Numbered from the stretch's first letter, positions 10,298 through 19,746 are shown. The stretch is DNA of 64,000 nt from Bermanella sp. WJH001 (GCF_030070105.1 NZ_JASJOO010000006.1:248001-312000); one strand, 5' to 3'. Translations and numbers: made by a program. Notes: generated from the sequence alone by a model not told the origin.

Positions 10298-11935
10298 ATG
10301 CCCATCGAAATTGCTATTTACGCTGCCATCATCGCGACATTTTCCACTGGTGTATTTATTATGCACCGCCAGTTTGCCCAACAACGCCAAGCCTTTTTGC
10401 AAGAAAAACAGGCACTGGAGCAAGTTAACCAAGGGCTGGTTCACAACCAAGAGCAATACCGCAATCAGTTACAACAGGTTCAAACCCAGCTTGCCTTAAG
10501 TGAAAATCAAGCAGACAACAGCAAGCAGCAGCTTCAGCAAGTGCAACAAAGCTTGCAGCAAGCTCAAACTCAATTAGAACTAAACCGTAGCCAATTAAGC
10601 CAAGCCGAAGGCCAGCTTAAGCATCAACAAGCCACATTAGAACAACGTGAACTGGATGTGCAAAAGCTTGCGCAAAAAGAAGCTTTAATAGAGACGCTCA
10701 ATACCCAATTGAGTGACCTAAAAACCCAGCTCAACCAAGAACAAGTGGAGCGTCAAAAAGATCAGCAAAATCTTGAAGAGAAGCTTGAATTGCTGCAAGC
10801 CAATAAAGCCCAATTGAGTCAAGAATTTGAAAACCTATCTAATAAAATATTTGAAGAGAAAAACAAACAATTCAAACAAACCTCACAAGAAGGTTTGAGT
10901 AGTTTATTAAACCCATTTAAAGACCAACTTGAAGGCTTACGTAAAAAAGTAGATGACGTTTACGTAGAAGAAAGTAAAGACCGTGCTGCTCTTAAAGCTC
11001 AAATTGGCGAGTTACATAATTTAAATAAGCAAATCACAGAAGAAGCGGCCTCATTGGCGCGGGCGTTACGTGGTGAAAAGAAAACCCAAGGTAACTGGGG
11101 CGAACTAGTTTTAGAAACCGTATTGGAAAAATCCGGTTTGCGCCAAGGTGAAGAATTTACCCGTGAAAAAAGCATTAATAATGACGAGGGTACGCGTTAT
11201 CGCCCAGACGTTATTATTAACTTACCAGAAGATAAACATATTGTGGTGGATGCTAAAGTATCTTTAAACGCCTACACAGATTACATCAATGCAGAAAACG
11301 ATGCAGACCGTATACGCTTTCTAAAGCAACATGTAGATGCGGTGCGTATGCACATTAAAACGCTGGCCGATAAGTCTTACGCTAAATTACCAGGTGTAAA
11401 TAGTCCGGATTTTGTTTTCATGTTTATGCCAATTGAACCGGCTTTTATGATTGCATTTGAGCATGATGATAAATTATTTAATGACGCGTTTGAGCAACGT
11501 ATTGTGGTGGTAACGCCAACCACCTTATTGGCCAGTTTGCGTACGGTTTCCAGCTTATGGAGTATTGAGCGTCAAAATAAGAGCGCCAAACAGTTAGCGG
11601 ATCAAGCTGCAAAAGTGCATGACAAGTTAGTCGGTTTTGTCGAAAGTATGGAGAAAGTCGGTGCCCAGTTACATACCGTACAAGGAACCTACGATAAAGC
11701 GTGGAGCCAACTTAAAGAAGGCCGTGGTAACTTAATAAGCCAAGCCCATAAATTCAAAGACCTAGGTGTGCGCACGAAAAAAGAATTATCGTCACAGGTG
11801 ACCGAGTCCGCTGAACTTGAGTTTGAAGATGACGAAGCAAAAAGCCTTGTCATAGAAAAACCGAAGGCCAAAAAAGATAAACACGCCGACAGTGCGGTTA
11901 TCCCACAAACGGCATTTGAATTAAGCGATGATTAA
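10298..11935 (+). CDS. rmuC: DNA recombination protein RmuC
   Basis: RmuC limits recombination between short inverted repeats and carries a nuclease-like core domain. The 545-residue protein starts with one membrane-spanning segment (about residues 4-23), followed by a very Gln-rich coiled coil to about residue 230. The RmuC domain follows, with KKTQGNWGELVLETVLE, RYRPDVIINLP, HIVVDAKVSLNAY and VVTPTTLLASLRTV. The C-terminal tail is Lys/Glu rich. The gene stands alone between a terminator and the WYL gene, which begins 40 bases later on the same strand. Confidence 0.93.
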   Translation: MPIEIAIYAAIIATFSTGVFIMHRQFAQQRQAFLQEKQALEQVNQGLVHNQEQYRNQLQQVQTQLALSENQADNSKQQLQQVQQSLQQAQTQLELNRSQLSQAEGQLKHQQATLEQRELDVQKLAQKEALIETLNTQLSDLKTQLNQEQVERQKDQQNLEEKLELLQANKAQLSQEFENLSNKIFEEKNKQFKQTSQEGLSSLLNPFKDQLEGLRKKVDDVYVEESKDRAALKAQIGELHNLNKQITEEAASLARALRGEKKTQGNWGELVLETVLEKSGLRQGEEFTREKSINNDEGTRYRPDVIINLPEDKHIVVDAKVSLNAYTDYINAENDADRIRFLKQHVDAVRMHIKTLADKSYAKLPGVNSPDFVFMFMPIEPAFMIAFEHDDKLFNDAFEQRIVVVTPTTLLASLRTVSSLWSIERQNKSAKQLADQAAKVHDKLVGFVESMEKVGAQLHTVQGTYDKAWSQLKEGRGNLISQAHKFKDLGVRTKKELSSQVTESAELEFEDDEAKSLVIEKPKAKKDKHADSAVIPQTAFELSDD

Positions 11936-11975
11936 ATCAAGATAGTTTGAATCTTCTATATTAAAAGGATGTTGT

Positions 11976-12824
11976 ATGGCGAGTCACTTAACCGAAAAAG
12001 AAAGTAATTCTGTCATTGATCAAAAGCGTTTTGCATTTTTAGAGTTGCTTTTAATTTGGGAAGGGCGCATTCAGCCAAAACACCTTGCACAACAATTTGA
12101 GCTAGGCGAAAAGCTCGCCAAGCATGTTATTCAAAAGTATAAAAACCTTTACCCTGAAAATATTCAATATCACGGTGCCAGTGATAGTTATCAGGCCGGT
12201 TTAAATATGCTGGCACAATTTACAAATGGCACGTTGCAAGAATACATGCAGTATATGGCCAATACTGAAACCGTATCCAGTTTAGAGTTGCCTAATCGGA
12301 ATTTACAACCTGCATTAGTGCGTCCTATCTTACAAGCCATCCGCGAAAAATTGAGATTAAAGATTGGATATGCATCGGTCTCAAACCCTAATTTCGTAGA
12401 GCGTGTTATCCAACCCCACCATTTGGTATTTGACGGTATGCGTTGGCATGTTCGTGGTTATTGTGAAAACAATCAGGGCTACCGTGATTTTGTATTGAGT
12501 CGCTTTCAGCCTGACACACCTGCACAATTGTTGGATGGTGCAGACCAGTTTGATATTCAAGATGAGGTTTGGCACAACCTGTTAAACGTTGAGTTTATGC
12601 CGGACCCAAGGTTAGATGAGAATCGCGCTCGCATTATTGCATTAGATTACGACATGCCGCTTACCAGTCATGGATATCGTAAAACGCAACAAGTACGCCA
12701 AGCTTTGTTGATGTATTGGGTGCAGCGTATGGGCCTGAATCAATATCATAACAATCCACAAGCACAGCAGATTATTTTGACGCCCGAATGTGATCAGGCG
12801 TTGAAAGAGTATTTACCCAGCTAA
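11976..12824 (+). CDS. WYL-domain transcriptional regulator
   Basis: A 282-residue protein with an N-terminal helical region that may be a winged helix (about residues 15-60). A WYL domain covers about residues 125-180, with the motif HLVFDGMRWHVRGYC and the Arg-bearing segment YRDFVLSRF. A C-terminal WCX-like region follows. WYL proteins sense ligands, often nucleotides or single-stranded nucleic acid, and repress or activate transcription. The wHTH-WYL-WCX layout resembles BrxR/CapW regulators of phage defence, but no defence gene is nearby. Its stop codon overlaps that of the convergent rof gene by 4 bases. Confidence 0.82.
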   Translation: MASHLTEKESNSVIDQKRFAFLELLLIWEGRIQPKHLAQQFELGEKLAKHVIQKYKNLYPENIQYHGASDSYQAGLNMLAQFTNGTLQEYMQYMANTETVSSLELPNRNLQPALVRPILQAIREKLRLKIGYASVSNPNFVERVIQPHHLVFDGMRWHVRGYCENNQGYRDFVLSRFQPDTPAQLLDGADQFDIQDEVWHNLLNVEFMPDPRLDENRARIIALDYDMPLTSHGYRKTQQVRQALLMYWVQRMGLNQYHNNPQAQQIILTPECDQALKEYLPS

Positions 12825-13105
12825 TTACAAGAGTTGTTCTTGTCTAGCTGAATGACTTTGAAATGAGGGTTATCCGTTATAGCGCGCATCTTATGAATGG
12901 TCATTAGCTCTATGTTAATAATCTGGTTGTTTATTAATGCCAAATCCAAAACCTCTTTTCTAACATCGCCATCTTTTACCACTTTTACATTATGTGCCTT
13001 GCCAATCACCACATCACCATTGTTAAGCGTTAACTCAACTTCATAGCGGTGCATACAAGCGATTTCAAAATAATCATATTGTGCGCAAGAGATGATATGT
13101 GTCAT
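12821..13105 (-). CDS. rof: Rho-binding antiterminator Rof (YaeO family)
   Basis: Rof binds the termination factor Rho and blocks its loading on RNA. The 94-residue protein has the family's opening ISCAQYDYFEIACMHRYEV and an all-beta Sm-like body, with LDLALINNQIINIELMTIH matching the region where the Escherichia coli protein has LDKI. It lies 27 bases downstream of modC on the same strand, with GAGAG just ahead of its ATG, so it is likely the last gene of the moa-mod operon. It ends with overlapping stops against the convergent WYL gene, with no intrinsic terminator between them. Confidence 0.85.
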   Translation of the reverse strand: MTHIISCAQYDYFEIACMHRYEVELTLNNGDVVIGKAHNVKVVKDGDVRKEVLDLALINNQIINIELMTIHKMRAITDNPHFKVIQLDKNNSCN

Positions 13106-13132
13106 AAGGCTCTCATTCTTTTCATCAAAGTG

Positions 13133-14230
13133 TTACTTGCTTTGTTGTAAAGCAATGCCTTTAATTTGAGCGTAAAGGGTTTGCCACATTTCAATATTTA
13201 AGCGTTCAAATGAATACTGGGAAATTTCACTTAATAAATACTGATCGGCAATTTTTAATTGTATGAGATATTGGCCATTTGGGGTTTCCTCAATGCGCGA
13301 CACCTTGCCTTGTAGAATATTCATAATACTACTGTCTTGTGCAGCGCTTAAAGCAAGGCTGACATCGCTGGCTGCAATGCATAATCGCAATGGTTTATCT
13401 GTTGGCATGTAATCAGTGATGGGTAAACGCATAACCTGCTCACCAATATGACAATGCATTAACCCATTTTCATTGGTTTGCAGCGAATCACTGATTAAGA
13501 TGCTGCTTTTACCTAGACCATAAAAAGGGTGAAGGTCATCTTGTAATACATCAATTAACGCACGAGGTTGATTAACCACAGTGGTGCTGTGTTGTTTTTC
13601 GAGCATGATGATATGGTCAGCCAAGCTCAATACTTCATTAATATCATGAGTGACGTATAAAACCGGTAATTGCCATTCGTGATTTAAGCGTTTGATATAA
13701 CGCATAATATCGTGTTTCCCCTGCCAATCTAATGAGGCAAGCGGCTCGTCTAAAATCAATAAAGTGGGTTTGCTTAATATCGCCCGAGCCAGTGCAACTC
13801 TTTGAGCTTGACCGCCACTGAGCTCGTGCACGTGATGAGCAAGTAAATCACCTAGCTCTAAAGCAGTAATGCAATGTTGCCAATCTGTTCGCTCAGCCGG
13901 TGAGCGATCAAACGCAAACCGTAAATTTTGCTCAACATTTAAGTGATTAAATAATTGGTGATCTTGAAAAACCATGGCCACGTGACGCTGTGAACAAGGG
14001 GTGCTAAATTTATTTTTACTATTAAGCCAGTGCTCAATGTGTTGGCCATCTTGCCATGTGATGGTGCCTTGAGGGTTTTCTAAACCGCAAATGCTGCGTA
14101 ATAAGTGTGTTTTACCAATGCCGCTTTTACCAAAGATGACATGGGTGCTCGGTTGTTGCCAATTAATACTTAAATTGGCCGTTAACACGAACTCACCTTT
14201 TTGCAGTTTAATGTTTAAATCTAAATTCAT
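13133..14230 (-). CDS. modC: Molybdate ABC transporter ATP-binding protein ModC
   Basis: ModC is the ATPase of the molybdate importer. The 365-residue protein carries a Walker A GKSGIGKT (residues 34-41), the ABC signature LSGGQAQRVALARAIL, a Walker B LLILDEPLASLD and the switch His in YVTHD. The C-terminal ~80 residues form the TOBE (Mop-like) domain that binds molybdate in this family. It overlaps modB by 4 bases. Substrate assignment rests on the modA-modB context and the adjacent cofactor genes. Confidence 0.95.
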   Translation of the reverse strand: MNLDLNIKLQKGEFVLTANLSINWQQPSTHVIFGKSGIGKTHLLRSICGLENPQGTITWQDGQHIEHWLNSKNKFSTPCSQRHVAMVFQDHQLFNHLNVEQNLRFAFDRSPAERTDWQHCITALELGDLLAHHVHELSGGQAQRVALARAILSKPTLLILDEPLASLDWQGKHDIMRYIKRLNHEWQLPVLYVTHDINEVLSLADHIIMLEKQHSTTVVNQPRALIDVLQDDLHPFYGLGKSSILISDSLQTNENGLMHCHIGEQVMRLPITDYMPTDKPLRLCIAASDVSLALSAAQDSSIMNILQGKVSRIEETPNGQYLIQLKIADQYLLSEISQYSFERLNIEMWQTLYAQIKGIALQQSK

Positions 14231-14892
14231 AGCATGCCAGCCTTATTTGCATTTTTACGACTAGCATAAATGACAGTAAGCATAACAAATGAAATACTTA
14301 ATAGGATCGCCGACATAATGTGAGCGTCGTTATATTGCAGTGCTTCAACGTGTTCGAAAATTTTAATTGAGATCACTTGGGTTTCACCAGGAATATTACC
14401 GCCAATCATAAGTACCACCCCAAATTCACCAAGGGTATGGGCAAAACCTAATGTGGCTGCGCTGATATATGCGGACTTGGCCAGTGGAAAAATAATGGTA
14501 CGCCAAGCATCTTTAAATGAAGCGTTTAAGGTGTAGGCCACTTCTAATGGTTTTTTTCCAATCAAGCTAAAGCCGTTCTGTAATGGTTGAACCACAAATG
14601 GCAAGCTGTAAATGATTGAGCCAATCAATAGTCCTGTAAAACTAAACGCGAGTGTTCTCTCATCCCATAATTGTGCAATCCAACCACCAGGACCTTGAGG
14701 TCCTAATGCAATTAATAGATAAAACCCCAAAACGGTAGGAGGTAAAACTAATGGAAGTGCAATTAATGCTTCAACTAAGAATTTACCTTTAAATTGACTG
14801 TGTGCTAAAAACCAAGCAATGGGAGTTGCGATAACGATTAAAATAGCGGTGCTAAAAAAAGCCAGTTTCAGTGTAAGCAGTAAAGCATCCAT
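14227..14892 (-). CDS. modB: Molybdate ABC transporter permease ModB
   Basis: ModB is the membrane channel of the molybdate importer. The 221-residue protein has five or six hydrophobic segments and the coupling motif typical of molybdate and sulfate permeases (HTLGEFGVVLMIGGNIPGET), which contacts ModC. It starts 11 bases after the modA stop and its end overlaps modC by 4 bases, so the three are co-transcribed. Confidence 0.95.
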   Translation of the reverse strand: MDALLLTLKLAFFSTAILIVIATPIAWFLAHSQFKGKFLVEALIALPLVLPPTVLGFYLLIALGPQGPGGWIAQLWDERTLAFSFTGLLIGSIIYSLPFVVQPLQNGFSLIGKKPLEVAYTLNASFKDAWRTIIFPLAKSAYISAATLGFAHTLGEFGVVLMIGGNIPGETQVISIKIFEHVEALQYNDAHIMSAILLSISFVMLTVIYASRKNANKAGML

Positions 14893-14903
14893 ACAATGTC
14901 CAA

Positions 14904-15662
14904 TTAATTGGGTAAATAGTAGCCGTGATTTTCAATGATGCTACGAGCAGCTTGGCTATTCAAAAAATTCATAAAATCAAAGCTGGCAGGTTTATTATTC
15001 AAGCGTAAAGCCATTTGATTGATATCGTTATAACAACCTTCATCCACATACCGAATACGGGTGGGATCTTTTTTTAGCACTTGAGAGAGTGCCACAAATC
15101 CGCCGTCGACACTTTGGCTGTCAATGAATTGAAGTGCTTGTGCAACATTTTGACCAATAACCAATTTTGTTTGCCATTTCTGCTGGTTTAAACAGGTTAA
15201 TGTTTGCATGGCGGCTAACCCGTATGGGGCCAATATTGAATTCGCAATGCTTAGGCGTTTGTAGCGTTCATCGTTTAAAATATCATTGATTGTTTGTGTT
15301 TGGTTTACATCAATATTGCTATAAAACACTAACCTTCCCTTAGCATAAACACTTAAAGCAGCTAAATCTAAATTGCGTGATTCGTGAATGTGTTGCCAAA
15401 GTAACTGTGGGTGTGCGGTATTCGCGGCCAGTAAAATATCAAACGGTGCGTGTTGGGATATTTGTTGTACAAGTTGACCCGTGCTAGCACTTATAATCGT
15501 TATGGTATGGGGTGAACTTTTCTCAAAGCTCTGCTTAAGGGCTTCTAATGTTTGTTTAAAGTTTGCCGCAACGGCAATGTTTAAATTTTCTGCATGGCTT
15601 AAAGTAGAGCAGAGCATTAACAGCATGCCCATTAGCAAAGTTGAAAAATTTTTATTTTTCAT
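14904..15662 (-). CDS. modA: Molybdate-binding periplasmic protein ModA
   Basis: ModA captures molybdate or tungstate in the periplasm and delivers it to ModB. The 252-residue protein has a signal peptide (about residues 1-24, cleaved after SHA) and the family motifs LNIAVAANF and SASTGQL, whose Ser residues contact the oxyanion. FDILLAANTAHP is also typical. The start overlaps the end of moaE by 11 bases, so molybdate uptake is joined to cofactor synthesis in one transcript. Confidence 0.94.
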   Translation of the reverse strand: MKNKNFSTLLMGMLLMLCSTLSHAENLNIAVAANFKQTLEALKQSFEKSSPHTITIISASTGQLVQQISQHAPFDILLAANTAHPQLLWQHIHESRNLDLAALSVYAKGRLVFYSNIDVNQTQTINDILNDERYKRLSIANSILAPYGLAAMQTLTCLNQQKWQTKLVIGQNVAQALQFIDSQSVDGGFVALSQVLKKDPTRIRYVDEGCYNDINQMALRLNNKPASFDFMNFLNSQAARSIIENHGYYLPN

Positions 15663-16125
15663 CGCCCTGCCACTTGTTTAATGCGTGCTTGTCTTTCGCT
15701 TGTGCGGCCACCCAAGTATCGCCGTTTGCGGTGGTTTCTTTTTTCCAAAAGGGCGCACGGTTTTTAAGAAAATCCATAATAAAGTGGCAAGCTTCAAAAG
15801 CAGCTTCACGGTGAGCACTGCTTACCGCCACAAATACAATTTGATCACTAATGTGTAATTGCCCTACACGGTGAATTAATCGTACTCGTGATAGGGGCCA
15901 ACGGTCACATGCTTGATCGACAATTTCCTTTAGGGATTTTTCAGTCATGGCTGGGTAGTGTTCTAAAAATAAGCCTTTGACATCTTGTCCTTGGTTAAGG
16001 TCTCGAACTAAGCCACTAAAAAAAACAATGGCCCCATCTTGTGTATTGTCTTGGCGCATGCATGCGTATTCGTGTGCCACGTCAAAATCTTGGGTTTGTA
16101 CATTTATGCTGATGATCGCCGACAT
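15652..16125 (-). CDS. moaE: Molybdopterin synthase catalytic subunit MoaE
   Basis: MoaE forms molybdopterin synthase with MoaD and transfers two sulfurs into precursor Z (cPMP). The frame is open from 16164, but the ATG at 16125 gives the normal N terminus MSAIISINVQTQDF and follows the moaD stop by one base. Family segments are GAIVFFSGLVRD, LFLEHYPAMTEKSL, RVRLIHRVGQL, and the catalytic-lysine region RAPFWKKE. The product is 157 residues. Confidence 0.95.
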   Translation of the reverse strand: MSAIISINVQTQDFDVAHEYACMRQDNTQDGAIVFFSGLVRDLNQGQDVKGLFLEHYPAMTEKSLKEIVDQACDRWPLSRVRLIHRVGQLHISDQIVFVAVSSAHREAAFEACHFIMDFLKNRAPFWKKETTANGDTWVAAQAKDKHALNKWQGDEK

Positions 16126-16126
16126 A

Positions 16127-16375
16127 TTAACCACCTGTGACCGGTGGAAAAAATGCCACCTCATCGCCGTCGCTCACCATGTGTTGGTCGTTGACCATGG
16201 TTTGATTAACGGCGCATAAAATGGTGTCGAGATTTAAATAGTTTTGCCATTTTGCGTTGTGTTGCAATAACGCATGTTTGACCATCGCGACTGTGCAAGG
16301 GGTATCAAGTTGTAAATTGAGGTCTTGGCAGTTAAGTTGCTCACGTAATTGTGCAAAAAATAATACACGGATCAT
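16127..16375 (-). CDS. moaD: Molybdopterin synthase sulfur carrier MoaD
   Basis: MoaD is an 82-residue ubiquitin-fold protein whose C-terminal Gly-Gly (ending PPVTGG) is thiocarboxylated and donates sulfur. The N terminus [13 protein letters not shown] is typical. It overlaps moaC by 4 bases and ends one base before moaE, so expression of the two subunits is probably coupled. Confidence 0.95.
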   Translation of the reverse strand: MIRVLFFAQLREQLNCQDLNLQLDTPCTVAMVKHALLQHNAKWQNYLNLDTILCAVNQTMVNDQHMVSDGDEVAFFPPVTGG

Positions 16376-16863
16376 GCTTGATGGCCTTTTGCGTTTGCCA
16401 CAAAGTGCCCTGACTTACCCCCTTGTTTTTCTAGTACGCGAACCCCGGTAATACACATGGCTTTATCGACGGCTTTGCACATATCAAATAAGGTAAGTGC
16501 GGCAACCGATGCTGCGGTTAATGCTTCCATTTCAACACCGGTTTGTCCTGCAAGTTTACACAGGGTTTCTATGCGCACACGATTATGTTGCGGTTGCACA
16601 TCAAAGCGGACTTCTACTTTGCTTAACATTAAAGGGTGACAAAGAGGGATCAATTGGCTGGTTTGTTTTGCTGCCTGAATGCCGGCAATACGAGCCACCG
16701 CGAAAACGTCCCCTTTGTGGTGCTCCCCTTTTACAATCATCTCTAGGGTGCTAGGTGTCATTTCAATGAAGGCTTCAGCGCGAGCGATACGGGCAGTGAC
16801 CGTTTTTTCGCTCACATCGACCATATTGGCTTCGCCATTTTGATTAATATGGGTGAAGGACAT
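16372..16863 (-). CDS. moaC: Cyclic pyranopterin monophosphate synthase MoaC
   Basis: MoaC converts the product of MoaA into cPMP. The frame extends back to 16917, but the ATG at 16863 gives the standard start [20 protein letters not shown] and sits one base after the moaB stop. Motifs include [21 protein letters not shown], and [17 protein letters not shown] with DMCKAVDK, which carry the active-site residues. The product is 163 residues. No moaA is in this window, so precursor synthesis must be encoded elsewhere. Confidence 0.95.
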   Translation of the reverse strand: MSFTHINQNGEANMVDVSEKTVTARIARAEAFIEMTPSTLEMIVKGEHHKGDVFAVARIAGIQAAKQTSQLIPLCHPLMLSKVEVRFDVQPQHNRVRIETLCKLAGQTGVEMEALTAASVAALTLFDMCKAVDKAMCITGVRVLEKQGGKSGHFVANAKGHQA

Positions 16864-16864
16864 T

Positions 16865-17416
16865 TTAGCCTCGGCTATCGCATTGTTCGTTATTGGTATT
16901 TTTAAGCTGTAAAACAAAGTTACAGGGTTTATGAGTACTGTTTAACTGCGATTCTATAATTTCATCCCATGCGGTGGCACAAGCATTACCAGAGCCAGGC
17001 ATACAGAAAACAATGGTGCCATTAGCAAGGCCAGCCACGGCTCGACTTTGAATGGTACTGGTGCCAATTTGGCTGTGGCTGATGTGGCGAAATAACTCAC
17101 CAAAACCATCCACGGTTTTATCAAATAAAGGCAGAACCGCCTCTGGAGTGCTGTCACGGCCGGTAAATCCGGTACCACCTGTGATTAAAACCCCTTGAAT
17201 GGTGTCACTGGCAATCCATTGGGAGAGGGTTGCGCGAATTTTGTAAATGTCATCAACCACAATGGCTTTGTCTGCCAGTATGTGACCGGCTTGCTGTAAG
17301 CGTTCGACAAGCAATTGGCCGCTGGTATCGGTGGCTTCTGTGCGGCTGTCTGAGACCGTTAAAACGGCAAGCTGTAAGGATATGAACTGTGAGTTAAACG
17401 TTTTGGCCATGGTCAA
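16865..17416 (-). CDS. moaB: Molybdenum cofactor protein MoaB (MogA/MoaB fold)
   Basis: MoaB-type proteins bind molybdopterin and, in the related MogA, adenylate it. The 183-residue protein has [11 protein letters not shown] near the N terminus, the central [20 protein letters not shown], and [10 protein letters not shown], all family marks. It is the first gene of the run moaB-moaC-moaD-moaE-modA-modB-modC-rof. Two starts are possible, the first and third codons (both ATG). The 91-base gap to the divergent peptidase gene must hold the operon promoter; I saw no moco riboswitch-like fold or ModE-like site there. Confidence 0.92.
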   Translation of the reverse strand: MTMAKTFNSQFISLQLAVLTVSDSRTEATDTSGQLLVERLQQAGHILADKAIVVDDIYKIRATLSQWIASDTIQGVLITGGTGFTGRDSTPEAVLPLFDKTVDGFGELFRHISHSQIGTSTIQSRAVAGLANGTIVFCMPGSGNACATAWDEIIESQLNSTHKPCNFVLQLKNTNNEQCDSRG

Positions 17417-17507
17417 TGTTGCTTATGTGTAATTAGATTCCATCATACCTGATGCGATAGAACCTCAACAGACCTGAGGTGTTTTTAGCAAAAGGAGACT
17501 GGCCTAT

Positions 17508-19046
17508 TTGGCACTGTTCCCCATGTCTCAAATGGGGCACATTGTGTCGCAAAATAATAATGAACGGATTGAGCCTGTGAAATTTCTAACGTATTTGTTT
17601 CTGCTATTACTGGGTGTATTGCTGATTATGGGCATAAAAACTTTGACCTTTAATAGCCCAAGCGTGAGCTTAACGCCAGCCATTGATAACAGTGATATTG
17701 ATGTGGATGCTGTGGCAAAGCGTTTATCTCAGGGTATTCAGTTTGCAACCATTAGCCACATGGATGAGCGTCAGGTAGAGCGTGATGCTTTTACGAAATT
17801 CCATCACTTTTTAAAGACAAACTACCCTAAATTACATGCCAACCTATCACTTGAAATGGTGAGTGAGTTGTCACTATTGTATCGCTGGCAAGGCTCTGAC
17901 CCATCACTTAAACCCATCTTATTAATGAGTCACCAAGATGTGGTACCTGTGGATGCTGAAACCCGTGATCGATGGGTACACGAGCCCTTTAGTGGCACCA
18001 TTGATGACGGCATTATTTGGGGGCGCGGAGCGGTGGATATTAAATCGGGCGTACTGGGTTCAATGGAGGCCATCGAAGATCTGTTAGCAAAAGGGTATCA
18101 GCCTAAGCGCGATATTTATTTAGCCTATGGTCATGACGAAGAAATTGGCGGCGATAACGGCGCGGCGAAAATCAGTGCCTTATTGAAAGCGCGGGGCTTG
18201 GATTTTCAATTCATCTTGGATGAAGGTGGCTCAATTGTGGGTGATGGCATTATTCCGGGCATGCAAACCCCTGTCGCTTTGGTGGGCATCGCCGAAAAAG
18301 GTTATGTGAGCCTAGAGCTTAAAGCCACAGCTGTGGGTGGGCATAGCTCAATGCCACCAAAACACACAGCCTTAGGCGTGATTGCCCAAGCCATTGTTGA
18401 TATTGAGGCTCATCCGTTTCCAGCTAACATGGCCTACAGTCGCCAATTATTTAATACCATTGGTCCGGCCATGGGTGGGGTTGAGAAAGCCATTTTTGCC
18501 AATATGTGGTTAACCGAACCCTTGGTTGAACATATATTGTCCGGCTCTAAAACCACGAACGCGGCGGTACGTACCACCACCGCCGTTACGATGGCAAAAG
18601 GTTCAAGCAAAGATAATGTACTGCCAAGTGAAGCCAGTGCAGTGGTGAATTTTCGCATCATGCCAGGAGAAAGCGGTGAAAGCGTCAAGGCCTACATTGA
18701 AAATGTGATCGATAATTCGGACATAGAAGTATCGATTTTAGGGGGCTTTGCCGGTGAGCCGTCATCTGTGTCAAAAAGTGATAATGAAAGTTTTGCCATG
18801 TTAAAAGATGCCATTTACCGTGTCACACAGGATGAGAGTTTAATCGTGGCACCTTACTTGGTGACAGGTGGTACAGATGCAAAACACTACACAGGTTTAA
18901 GTGACAGCATTTATCGATTTGCCTTTAACCGCTTTACACCTGAAACACTGGAGCGTATGCATGGCATTAATGAGCAAATAAAAGTTGATGATTATGTGGA
19001 TGTGGTGAAATTTTTTCGAGAACTGATTTTGGGGGCGAACCTTTAA
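17508..19046 (+). CDS. Membrane-anchored M20 family metallopeptidase (PM20D1/carboxypeptidase S-like)
   Basis: A 512-residue protein with an N-terminal membrane segment (about residues 25-45) and an M20 zinc-peptidase domain: SHQDVVPV (His ligand), WGRGAVDIKSG (bridging Asp), GHDEEIGGDNG (catalytic Glu pair) and GGHSSMPP in the lid domain. It most resembles carboxypeptidase S/PM20D1 enzymes, which act on peptides or N-acyl amino acids. The substrate here is unknown. I use the TTG at 17508 because AAAGGAG (17491-17497) sits ten bases before it; the first ATG, at 17523, is too far from that site. A weak hairpin with five T (17462-17486) precedes the gene. Confidence 0.87.
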   Translation: MALFPMSQMGHIVSQNNNERIEPVKFLTYLFLLLLGVLLIMGIKTLTFNSPSVSLTPAIDNSDIDVDAVAKRLSQGIQFATISHMDERQVERDAFTKFHHFLKTNYPKLHANLSLEMVSELSLLYRWQGSDPSLKPILLMSHQDVVPVDAETRDRWVHEPFSGTIDDGIIWGRGAVDIKSGVLGSMEAIEDLLAKGYQPKRDIYLAYGHDEEIGGDNGAAKISALLKARGLDFQFILDEGGSIVGDGIIPGMQTPVALVGIAEKGYVSLELKATAVGGHSSMPPKHTALGVIAQAIVDIEAHPFPANMAYSRQLFNTIGPAMGGVEKAIFANMWLTEPLVEHILSGSKTTNAAVRTTTAVTMAKGSSKDNVLPSEASAVVNFRIMPGESGESVKAYIENVIDNSDIEVSILGGFAGEPSSVSKSDNESFAMLKDAIYRVTQDESLIVAPYLVTGGTDAKHYTGLSDSIYRFAFNRFTPETLERMHGINEQIKVDDYVDVVKFFRELILGANL

Positions 19047-19082
19047 TTCACATATTATATTTTTGATAAGCGGCTTCATGGG

Positions 19083-19100
19083 CTCCCACCTTTGTGGGAG
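19083..19100. repeat. Extragenic hairpin in the gap after the M20 peptidase gene
   Basis: CTCCCAC (19083-19089) and GTGGGAG (19094-19100) form a perfect 7-bp stem with a 4-base loop. No T run follows, so it is more like a dispersed palindrome than a terminator. Further on, at about 19160-19178, TACCC and GGGTA arms form a second, shorter imperfect palindrome. The rest of 19047-19305 holds no gene that I can see. Confidence 0.4.
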
Positions 19101-19305
19101 TGAGGATGTCGCTAAGAGTTATTATTAACCTTTTAAAAAATCCCAACAAAATCGTTTTACCCACCAAAGCGGGTATCCAATGGGCCGATCACGGCGTTCA
19201 ATATACTCACATCTCAAGCTGTTCTGTTTAACAATGTTGTTAAACTTGCCACTATTTGCAAAATGCTTCAGGGTTCATCAATTAATGTTAGAAACGGATG
19301 ATTAA

Positions 19306-19746
19306 ATGATTCGAGATTATTCTGCATCTGATTTTTCGGCCATAGCGGCTATTTACAATGCCTCTAAATTAGATGAGCTTAGGTTCGAGGCAAAGACATT
19401 TACGTTATTGCCATTGGAGCAAGATGACAAAAGGCGATCTGCGTTATTAGCGGCGAAGATCTTTGTTTATGAGAAGCAAGGGATCATAAAAGGGTACAGT
19501 GCCATTAGTGAAAACACACTGCAGTCTTTATATGTTGCCCCCAGTGCAAGGGGGCAAGGCATTGGCCGCTTATTGTTAAATCATGCATTAATGCATGTAA
19601 AAGGGGACATCACATTACAAGTGGTTGAATCGAACACGCCATCAAAACAGTTGTATTTTTCTTGTGGTTTTGTGGATGTTGCTACTTATGATGTGGATTA
19701 CAATGGCCTGATGGTCAGCGTAAATAAGATGCTAAAGCATAATTAA
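19306..19746 (+). CDS. GNAT family N-acetyltransferase
   Basis: A 146-residue cytoplasmic acetyltransferase of the GNAT fold. The acetyl-CoA pyrophosphate loop is clear in LYVAPSARGQGIGRLLL (about residues 75-91), and the C-terminal beta strands with NTPSKQLYFSCGF match motif B. GNAT enzymes move acetyl from acetyl-CoA to amines of small molecules, peptides or proteins; the substrate cannot be told from sequence. It is preceded by a non-coding gap and followed by a small open frame. Confidence 0.85.
   Translation: MIRDYSASDFSAIAAIYNASKLDELRFEAKTFTLLPLEQDDKRRSALLAAKIFVYEKQGIIKGYSAISENTLQSLYVAPSARGQGIGRLLLNHALMHVKGDITLQVVESNTPSKQLYFSCGFVDVATYDVDYNGLMVSVNKMLKHN

Noticed and set aside
11976-12824. 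WYL regulator as marker of a phage-defence island
   Set aside because: Neighbours are rmuC, rof and molybdenum genes. No BREX, CBASS or restriction gene is present in the window.
17417-17507. Molybdenum-cofactor riboswitch before moaB
   Set aside because: The gap is only 91 bases and shows no multi-stem fold of the required size.
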